Positions 21,464 through 30,361 of a stretch of DNA of 64,000 nt are shown piece by piece. Source of the stretch: Psychrosphaera algicola (GTDB taxonomy: Bacteria > Pseudomonadota > Gammaproteobacteria > Enterobacterales > Alteromonadaceae); contig NZ_JAQOMS010000002.1 in NCBI RefSeq assembly GCF_028401425.1, positions 3,100,001-3,164,000 on the forward strand, written 5' to 3'. The notes beneath the pieces were generated by a model, which was not told the origin of the DNA, searched no databases, and saw nothing but the letters and a program-made list of their open reading frames with translations. A program made the position numbers and the translations under genes. The first letter of the stretch is position 1. Every line of letters begins with the position of its first letter.

Positions 21464-24400
21464 GTGAAAATTTTTTTGAAAATATTATTATACATATTTA
21501 TTTGGTTAGTCATTTCAGGCTTAGTGATTGGCGGAGCTGTTTTAGCTGGTGAAGAGCTGATGACGGGCGTGAATTACGCAATTGGCGTGTTTGTCGCTTG
21601 GTTATTATTTTTGCTTATTCGCAAAGGTATTTTGTATTACAGAGCAAAACAACAGGTTGAAGGACTGGTTAATGTTGAAGAGGGTGAAAAAAATCAGCCT
21701 TCTCATTTAACTTCTCGTTTGAGAAAACGCTGCTAGAGAAAAATTTCTCTCAAATGACCAAACTGTTGCGCCAGAGCTATCTAAAAGTTCATGGCGATCC
21801 AATGTACGTTTTGCCTTGGTATTTAGTTATAGGCCAAAACGGAAGTGGTAAGTCATTTTTACTAAATGAAGCCAACCTATCTTCACCAACCATAGATTTA
21901 CAAGGGTTGGACAAAACTGAGCAAGATATAAATTGGAAACTATTTAATCAAGGTATCGCACTTGATGTTCCAAGTAGTTATATTAATTCTACCGACGATA
22001 ATAAAAATAACCCTAAGTGGCATCTGTTATTAGAATTGTTACGCAAACAGCGTCCTAAAGAACCTATAAATGGTGTTGTTGTTACTTTAACGATGGAAGA
22101 TTTGCTTGGTGAGAAAAGCCAGCAACTTATCGAAAAGGCAATTGAGTCACGCCGAGCAATCGAACAATTGATGCAACAACTCAGTGTTGTTGTGCCAGTT
22201 TATGTTGTTATAACTCATACAGACAAAATGCTAAGGTTTTAATGATTGGGTTGAGACGTTGCTTGGAGCTAAACTAAACCAACCGATTGGCGAGGTTAAT
22301 AACGATGGCTTAACAGCGGCAAATTTTGTTGGTCACACTGTCGGTGAGCTCGCAGAGCGAATTAAGCAATTAATGCTTAATGCGATAAAAGACAGTACTG
22401 TCACTCCGGAATTACTGCTTTTACCTAGCCAGTTTGAAAAATTGGAAAGACACCTTTCAATCTTTTGTGGTTCTTTGTTTCAAAACAACCCATATCAAAA
22501 AACACCTAACTTTAGGTCACTTTATTTTACTGCGGCCGACGACAACACTAGAATGGTTTCTGGTCGCAGAGGCCTGTTTAGCCAAATACTGCTTAGCAAA
22601 ATATTGCCGGGCGAACGAGATATGGTTAGCTCAATCGGTCGTTCAGAACGTATTGTTAGAAGCCGGATTTTTGGTAAGTCATTGGCGTGGAATGCAACAT
22701 TAGCTGCTGTATTAGTAGCATTATATTTTAGCTATTCGACTGATTCAGAAATACTTGATACGTCAGTATCTAAGTATGCGGGAAGTTTTGAAGAGTCAGT
22801 GCAACTTTCAGCAAACGTAAGGTCACTATACGATTTTCGAGATATGGTTTCACGTCTAGAGGAGCACTCATGGACACCTTGGATGGGCTATTCTGAAACA
22901 CCTGATTTTATTGTTAAACTACAAGGTTTGTTCTCAGAACGAGTTAATGCTCGAATTGTAGAAAAAACCGATCAATTTTTTGTTCGAGAACTCTCAAAAA
23001 GGTTTGTTCAAGACAGTGATATTTCTGAAGAAAAGATTGTTGCTTTTATTAGTACGTTGGTCCGAAGAATCAACATAATTGATGCCTATCTTGAAGGTTC
23101 AGATATGGAGTCATTACCGCCACCATATAGTGTGTCAGATGCTGACTTTTTTGGTATTCAAGATCCAAATATCGTCGCTCAACTTAATACCCTATATTTA
23201 CAATCGTTGAATTGGTCGACTAATCGCGCTGACATAGAACAAGAAGCAAAGTTAATGGACGAGCAACTAAATGATATTTTGCTAAAAAGTAAAGATCTCG
23301 CCAAGTGGTTAATACCATGGGCAAATAAGGTAGCAAGCACTGCTGAAATTAAAGTATCTGATTATTGGAGTGTTGGTACCGGAGCTATGACGTTTGATTC
23401 GGTAGTCAACGGTGCATATACGGTTGAAGGTAAAGAAACCATTGACCAGTTTATTGCGCAGATTAGGCAGACTCAACGATATGACGACATATTAGACGAC
23501 ATATTACCTGGATTTGAACAAGAATATAAAAAGCAGTACTTAGAAAATTGGGAGCGATTTTCTAAGAACTTTAGCAAAGGGACAGAGAAACTAAATAGTA
23601 GAAATGAATGGCTAATGGTTGTTAATAATTTATCAACGGGCCGTAATTTATACTTTAATGCACTTAATTTAGTTAATGAACAAATTGCACCATACAAAGA
23701 CGATGTCGAACTGCCAGAGTGGGCAACGATGGTTTTCTATTACGAAGATATGAGTGCGTTTGCGCCTGAGCAAAAGACCGATGGTGCTCAGAATAAAATG
23801 TTAACTAAAATGGCACTTAAGATTGTTGGTAAAGCTGGTCCGCTTGGTAAAGCATTGTCGAAAGCTGGAAAAAGGGCATGAAAACCCAGAAGAAAATGGC
23901 AAAAGGCGCTTCTGGACCTTCACCTGATGAACGACAAATGCAATTAGAAGAAGCAGGCAAACTTCTTGGTGAATATAGAGAGTCGTTAGGGAGTTTTGTA
24001 TATAGCGCTGAAATGCGCTCAGTATCACATGCTGCGATTAGTAGTTTATTTTCTTCACCGGATAACCCTGCCGTGGGTGACGGAAGTCTAGCCAGTGTGT
24101 ATAGCAGCCTCAAGAAACTTCAGGCAATTGTTGGCAAAGAAACCCCAAGCAACTCTGCGTTCTGGGCACTCTATGGCGGTGCTATCGAACTTATGCAAGA
24201 TTACATGTTAAATGAATCTTCTTGTAAAGTTCAGGATGTTTGGGAGCAAGAGTTCTTAACGAATATCGATGGTGTCCCTAACTACAAAGTGCCAAATATG
24301 GTCTTTGGAGAACAAGGAATGCTATGGTCGTTTCTCGATTTACAATTGGCTCCTTTTGTAGCTAAACGACTAGGCGCAGGCTTTGTCGCTAAAGATGTAG

Positions 24401-24953
24401 ATAAAGTTAAATACCCGCTTAATCCAAGCTTTTTAGAGTTTGCTGCAAAGGCTGATGATGCTCGAAAATCCAAGCAAGAGTTCTATCCTGTAAACTTAGC
24501 GACATTACCAACAGGCACTAATTTGGACGCAAAATATCATGTAAGCAAAACGGAATTAGAATTACTATGCGCTGAAGGTTCAACTATTTTGGTTAATCAA
24601 AATTTTGCTAATAGCCAAATGTTTAAGTGGGGGAAAGTTGCAGCGAAGTTAAGCTTAGAATTAATATAGGTCGGTTTGTATTGGAAAAACGGTATGAAGG
24701 TGAACTTGGTTTCCCTAACTTTTTGGCAGACTTTAAAACTGGTCAAAAAAGGTTTACGGCCGGAGACTTTCCTGAATTAGCCGATAGGTTAAGAGAGGCC
24801 GGTGTTAGCTATGTGGACCTGCAATACACTATGTCTGGGCAGAATGCATTGTTAGAAGCGCTTGACCGTAAGCAACTAGAAATTCCTAGAACGATTTCAA
24901 GTTGCTGGAACACAGGTGTGCTTACTGCAGCGGTATTAACTGAACATGAGTGA
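21464..24953 (+). CDS. tssM: T6SS inner-membrane protein TssM (IcmF), four frameshifts
   Basis: Spans ~1,163 codons, normal for TssM. From GTG 21464 come two transmembrane helices (LLYIFIWLVISGLVIGG; YAIGVFVAWLLFLLI). Next is a P-loop NTPase domain with Walker A GQNGSGKSF near 21832, and a third helix (LAWNATLAAVLVALYFSY) near 22690. A long periplasmic part ends with PNYKVPNMVFGEQGMLW and INIGRFVLEKRYEGELGFPNF. Seams lie at about 21723, 22236, 23876 and 24636, each explained by one missing base in a homopolymer. TssM spans the envelope and links baseplate to TssJ. Its stop overlaps the next ATG by 8 bases. Confidence 0.92.
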
Positions 24954-26675
24954 TTTAATATCATCCCCTTCATGGGATCGGATGGAGTTTACCTATCAGT
25001 CTGCTGATAGTGGTGAAGACGTGTCTTTACCACTAAAGCTATTAATTCTTGGAGACTTTAGCGGGCAATTCCAAAAAGACTTTGATGATGCAACCCAAAT
25101 TGATACGAGAAGCTTTAACCAAGTTCTCGCGGCAATGGATGTCGAAGTTTCTTTTGAATTAGCGGTCGACCTTGATAATAATCGCGTCACCTATATTGAT
25201 ATAGATGTATCCATTGCGCGAATCTCTGATTTCGAGCCTGAAAGTCTATTGATGTCAGTTGATTACCTTTATCAGCATGTAGCGTTGATTAAGAAATTGA
25301 AACTATGTCTTAATCAAGCGACATTAAACAATGTGGTGCTAGATGAAAAAGAGCAGGCTTTATTAGCTCATTGCGGCATCGATTATGCGGTGTCGAGTTT
25401 TGACGAATTGCCATTTATTCTATTTGATATAAATGAGCACCTGCATGAAATACTGTCACAGGTTATTCAAAACGAACAGTTCCAAAAACTCGAATCGATA
25501 TGGCGAAACCTATATCGCCTAGTTTTTTCTGAAGAGTTGGCAGAAAGTTGCGTTATCGAAATACTCGACATAAGTAAGGCGTCTTTAGAAGAGGATTTTG
25601 AAGCCAATAGAGAAATACAAGATACAGTATTGTATGATGCCGTTTATCTAAAAGAGTATGCTCAATACGGTGGTCAGCCTTATAGTGCAATTATTGCTGA
25701 TTACTATTTTTCTGCGGGTAGTCAAGACTTACAGCTTCTCAAAAATATCGCGAAGGTATGTAGATTAGCTCATGCGCCATTTATCGCAGGTGCTTCACCT
25801 AAATTTTTCAATGAAGAGGATTTTAGTCAATTAGAGATTATCAGTGACATCCCTGAGTTGATGTCTTCACCTCGATACATTAAGTGGCGATCATTTCAAA
25901 AAACATTAGATTCAGCATATATTGGTTTAGCATTACCACGAGTTAAGCTCCGAGAGGCTTATAAACTTGGAGCCGGAGAAATTGACGCAATTCCATACTC
26001 AGAAAGCGTGGCAGAGAATGTAAACCAAAATTTGTTAGGAAATGCCTCGTTTGCTTTTGCAAAATGCCTGATTAATAGTTTCGCTAAATATGCCGTTTGC
26101 ACTGACTTAACGGGTCACGTCGGTGGTAGTGTTGATATGTACCACTCAACCGATACGTCTAAGCAGTTATTTCCAAACTACATGATTGAAGCCATGATTT
26201 CTGAGCGGCAGTTGATGGATTTAGCGAATGTAGGCTTTTTAACGCTGGCTTACAACAAAGCCCAACAGAATTTATTCTTTACCTCTTCAGCGTCAGTTCG
26301 GTGGGGAATTTCTCGGCTCATAAATCACTAGATCCAAGTGAAAATTTTAGTTCTCAAGTGGAAGCACAACTCCCTTATATATTTATCGTTTCAAGAATCG
26401 TGCACTATTTGAAGGTAGTGCAAAGGGAGTCAATTGGGGTCCAGAAAAGTTTGATCCAAGTACAAACAGAACTAAACAAATGGTTAAAACGTTATGTGTC
26501 AGACGTTGAAAATCCTGCAGAGGCAATTCGAGCTCGAAAGCCACTAAAAAAAGCTGAAGTTGTTTTATCTGCACCAGATATTAATGGTGAACAATCTTTA
26601 GACCTAACGATCGTGCCTCATTTACGATTTATGGGTAAAGACTTCAGTTTAAGTCTCACGATGAACGTAGATTAA
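24946..26675 (+). CDS. Natural TssB-TssC fusion: second T6SS sheath protein, one frameshift
   Basis: About 576 residues. Residues ~15-125 resemble TssB (FTYQSADSGEDVSLPLKLLILGDFSG, RSFNQVLAAMDVEVSFELAVDL, DFEPESLLMSVDYLYQHVALIKKLK). The rest is TssC: FDINEHLHEILSQVIQNEQFQKLESIWRNLY, EYAQYGGQPYSAIIADYYF, APFIAGASPKFF, QLPYIFIVSRIVHYLKVVQRE, PLKKAEVVL. The frame breaks once at about 26310 (G/A run), after which the last ~115 residues continue. It lies between tssM and a second hcp, in addition to the canonical tssB-tssC pair. A one-protein sheath, a sheath cap or a regulatory paralogue are all possible. The fusion itself lies upstream of the only frameshift and is seen directly. Confidence 0.85.
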
Positions 26676-26690
26676 GCAAAGGAAATCGAC

Positions 26691-27179
26691 ATGGCAATGA
26701 TTGGATTTTTAACTCTACGAGGTGATATTCAAGGGGTTATAGAAGGGAGTTCACGTTACGAAGGTAACGAGACGGAGATTGAAGTATTAAAATTTGATCA
26801 CCAAATAGAAATCCCCCGTTCCGCTAATAATCAGGTATCTTCAGGGCAGATTGTTCATAGAGGTATACAGATTAATAAGTTGGTGGACAAAAGCACCCCT
26901 AAATTGGCGCAAGCCCTTGATAACAGAGAAGTCCTCAGTGAAGTAGTGTTAAGTTGGTATGTCCATACGACAGTAGGTGACCGAGAATTAATGTATCGTA
27001 TTAAATTGGAAAACGCACTGTTGACCAAAATAGAGACTTGGTCGCCACATCTATACGATACCCAGCATGACGGATATCGTTTAATGGAAAATTTGACCAT
27101 TAGTTACGAAAAAATAATATGGAGTTATGGCAGCGACGGCGACGTGGAATACGAAACCCAAGCGAAAGGAGCCGACTAA
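26691..27179 (+). CDS. hcp: T6SS tube protein Hcp, second copy
   Basis: 162 residues, starting MAMIGFLTLRGDIQGVIEGSS, then VLKFDHQIEIPR, RGIQINKLVDKSTPKLAQALDN and LMYRIKLENALLTKIETWSP. These are Hcp hallmarks in standard order, and the length is normal. It is preceded by aaagga and follows the fusion sheath gene by 15 bases. It is distinct from the first Hcp (17993), so the locus can build mixed or alternative tubes, or one Hcp may be paired with each sheath. Confidence 0.93.
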   Translation: MAMIGFLTLRGDIQGVIEGSSRYEGNETEIEVLKFDHQIEIPRSANNQVSSGQIVHRGIQINKLVDKSTPKLAQALDNREVLSEVVLSWYVHTTVGDRELMYRIKLENALLTKIETWSPHLYDTQHDGYRLMENLTISYEKIIWSYGSDGDVEYETQAKGAD

Positions 27180-27184
27180 ATATT

Positions 27185-27607
27185 ATGAGTCATCTACGAT
27201 TATTTGAACGACTAGCTTCCCTTGATTTAGAAAGTGAACAAAGAGCGAATACTAAACGGATCTCTGTAAAAAGTTCGATTTTGAATCATCTGGAAAAGTT
27301 GTTTAATACCCCGTTAGGGTCAGTCGAAGTTGACCAAGAATATGGTTTGTTAGGTGATGCGACCCAAGTTATTGGTAACAGACCACCAGATCCGCAACTG
27401 ATAGTAAAAAGAATGTTGGCTCAAATCCATCAATATGAACCGCGATTAACAAAGCCTTTGATTAAAATGCAAATTAACGAGGAAGATAATTTGTTAGTTA
27501 GGTTTGAGATCAGTGGCTCTATTTTTCAAGATGCAGAAGTGACTGACATCACATTTACTGGCGCCGTGTTAGCTAACGGCAATTTACAATTTGATAGCGT
27601 CAACTAG
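27185..27607 (+). CDS. tssE: T6SS baseplate wedge protein TssE (gp25-like)
   Basis: 140 residues from ATG 27185 (MSHLRLFERLASL). A longer upstream frame overlaps hcp2 and is not needed. The gp25-like core reads SILNHLEKLFNTPLGSVEVDQEYGLLGD and IHQYEPRL, with a C-terminal strand FEISG. TssE belongs to the TssEFG-K baseplate and is thought to start sheath polymerisation. Intact, 9 bases before tssF. Confidence 0.93.
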   Translation: MSHLRLFERLASLDLESEQRANTKRISVKSSILNHLEKLFNTPLGSVEVDQEYGLLGDATQVIGNRPPDPQLIVKRMLAQIHQYEPRLTKPLIKMQINEEDNLLVRFEISGSIFQDAEVTDITFTGAVLANGNLQFDSVN

Positions 27608-27615
27608 GATGTGTT

Positions 27616-29331
27616 GTGTTAACTAATTATTACAAACAAGAATTGAGGCTATTGAAGTCAATAGCAAAGGACTTCTCACGCGACAACCCTGCACTTACTC
27701 GGGCATTGACTGGTGCGAACGCTGATCCTGATGCGACACTTATTTTAGAAGGTGTGGCATTTTTAACCGCAAATATTCGCTAGGAACTCGACAGCCAGTT
27801 TCCAAAGTTTTTACACAGTTTGGCGCAATTAGTCTGTCCACAATATATTCGCCCAATGCCAAGCGCCACCATGATCGCTTTTAAACCTAAGCCAAGTTTA
27901 GCAAAACCACTTGCGGTGAATGCGGGGACTTACATTGATTCAAAAGAAAGTGACTTAGGAAGCTGTCGATTTAAAACGGTCGACAAAATAGAAATATTAC
28001 CAATAAACCTAATTGACGTTGTTGAAAAAAGTCGTGACGGCGATTTGAATTTTAGTTTGCAATTCGAGTTAATAAACACAACCCTTGATCAGCAGCCATT
28101 TGATAAGATAAGACTTTATATAGGTGGTGAATACGAAGAAGCATGTGATTTATATTACCTGCTCGTTAATCAAATTAAAGAAGTAACAATGTCCTCTAGT
28201 GGTGATATTTCATTGCCTGTTGACGTTGTGCAACCTGATGGAATAGAAAACCAAACCAGTATTTATCCTCAACCTCCTAGGTTGATGCCTGCATATGATT
28301 TACTTCAAACTTACTTCCTATTTCCTGAAAAGTTTTTGTTTATTGATATCGACTTGTCTCAATGGCGGGACCGTGGGGCTGGCACCCGGTTTAGTATTAA
28401 TATTTCGATGCGTAAGGCGAATATAGAGTTACCAAAATTATCAAAAGAGCATTTTTGGCTAAACGTAACACCAGCTGTTAATTTATTTGAAGCCGAATCC
28501 CATTCGGTACTGATTTCTCCTACTGAAAATGAGTATCAGTTGTTACCAAATACCGGCTCTAATAAAGCGAATCATGAAATATATGCAGTTGAGCAAGTGG
28601 AGAGTAATGCCCGCGGGGTAGAGCAATCTAGAGAATATCAATTGTTCGGGGTCATCAGGTCAATACCAGCACTCAATCTGTTTATGAACTGGTATATAAA
28701 AATATTCATAAGCCATCAGTCGATACGTATATTAAACTTGCATTTGATCCAAATACACCGATTGCCAACAACGAAATACTAAAAGCTAAACTCACCTGCA
28801 GTAATGGCAATCAAGCTGACAAATTACATACTGGGGACATCGGTGTAGCAACCTCAAATACTCCAGAGCTAGCGACCTTTAAAAATATTACATCACCGAC
28901 AACAAGTCGAAAAATTCCATTAGACGGTGATATGCTTTGGCAGTTGATCTCACATTTATCATTAAACTACCTATCAATCACCGACAGCTCAACATTAAAA
29001 TCAATTTTACAGCAGTACATTTCACCAGACGCAAAGGCAAAAAGTCAGCGTTTGTTAAATGAAAAGAAAATAGAAGCGATTACAGAAGTTAAAATTAAGC
29101 GGGAAGAACGACTCTTTAACAATGCGTTTGTACATGGTCAGAATATTATGGTGACCGTAAAACCCGAAAACTTTGCAAGCCTCGGTGATCGCTTTTTGTT
29201 CGGCTCTATTCTTGATAAATTTTTGCTAGTACTGCGGCTATTAACGTTTATAGCGAATTTGTAATGGAAGACTTTTTAGTGGGGAGGTGATCAAGTGGCC
29301 AGCACAATTAGGCAAACGAGCCCTTCAGTAG
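27616..29331 (+). CDS. tssF: T6SS baseplate protein TssF, in-frame stop and frameshifts
   Basis: From GTG 27616 the N-terminus is LTNYYKQELRLLKSIAKDF, with DPDATLILEGVAFLTA, matching TssF. Codon 56 is TAG (27781-27783), yet the same frame continues ELDSQFPKFLHSLAQLVCPQYIRPMPSATMI. So this is a nonsense change, not an indel. The remainder shows frameshifts at about 28651, 29226 and 29272. After correction the end reads FASTAAINVYSEF then KWPAQLGKRAL with TAG at 29329-29331, overlapping tssG by 37 bases. Corrected length is ~573 residues. TssF is a structural wedge protein. The indels are probably errors; the amber codon is less easy to explain. Confidence 0.85.
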
Positions 29332-30313
29332 AAGAGCGAATTTTAACGTCTCCAAAATCATTTACCTTCGAACGATTGCTAACTAATTTATATGCAATTG
29401 TGAAGGCAAGTGGTGAAGATCCGCTAAAAAAATACGAGTACGTCCAGCACTTTCAATGCAAATTAGTCGAAGTGAGATTGTTTCGGTTACAAAAAATTCA
29501 TATGGAGAATTTGAAGTTGTAACCAATATACTTGGCTTGTACGGTTCGTCATCTCCATTGCCTAGCTTCTATACCGAAGAATTATTGCAATTTGAGCAAG
29601 AAGAGCAAACTACAGCTCGGCAGTTTTTAGACATAGTACATCAACGTTTGTATCAACTATTTGCGTTAGCCCAAAAGAAATATAATTCAGTAAGTCAGGT
29701 CGTTGAATTTCAAAAACGTGATTTTAGCCAGCTACTACATCATTTAATTGGCACGAGTGATATAAGCCTACAGCAAAAATTAATAACCCCGGACATGCTG
29801 TTAAAGTTCTCGGGGCTACTGGCAAGTAAGCAACGTTCCGCTCAAGGGTTAAAGTCGTTACTTGAAACTTATTTAGCTGAGTTAAAAGTGGATGTGTCTG
29901 TAGAACAATATGTCGAACGACAAGTGATAGTGCCTCTTCAACATTTATCTTCACTCGGTGTTAATTCATGTGAATTGGGATGTTCGGCATTGGTCGGCGA
30001 TAAAGTGATAGATAATAGCTCGAAAATAATTATTCATTTGGGACCTTTGTCACAGGGCACATTTGAGCAGCTAGTTAATAATAAAAATCGCTGGCAGGCC
30101 TTTATTGCGTTAGTAAAAACGTATATTGATAGACCTCTTGAAGTCGACATCAAAATAGGGTTGATTACAAAGGCGGCCAAAGGTATCCGTTTAGGTGAAA
30201 AGCAATGGGGGCAATTAGGATACGACACGTGGCTATTGCAAGAACAAGATCATACAGATGGTAAGAAAGACGGTGTTGAAGATGTGTTAGTGACAACCCT
30301 CAATTTGCTATAA
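29295..30313 (+). CDS. tssG: T6SS baseplate protein TssG, one frameshift
   Basis: Starts at GTG 29295 after an excellent ribosome-binding site (GGGGAGGTGA), inside the end of tssF. N-terminal FTFERLLTNLYAI and, after a one-base shift at about 29455, ILGLYGSSSPLPSFYTEELL, FLDIVHQRLYQLFALAQKKY are TssG signatures. Corrected length is ~339 residues, as expected. TssG joins TssF dimers in the baseplate wedge. It is followed by 48 bases and vgrG. Confidence 0.92.
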
Positions 30314-30361
30314 ATTTACTATTATTGCGGTTTAGCGTTTTAGGTTTTTAGGAGTTAAGCA

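Noticed and set aside
23878..24669. A separate gene after tssM
   Set aside because: Its sequence (VPNYKVPNMVFGE and the following GRFVLEKRYEG part) is the normal TssM C-terminus, joined through an A-run frameshift.
29456..30313. ATG 29456 as the start of tssG
   Set aside because: It would remove the conserved N-terminal region. GTG 29295 has an excellent ribosome-binding site, and one base restores the frame.
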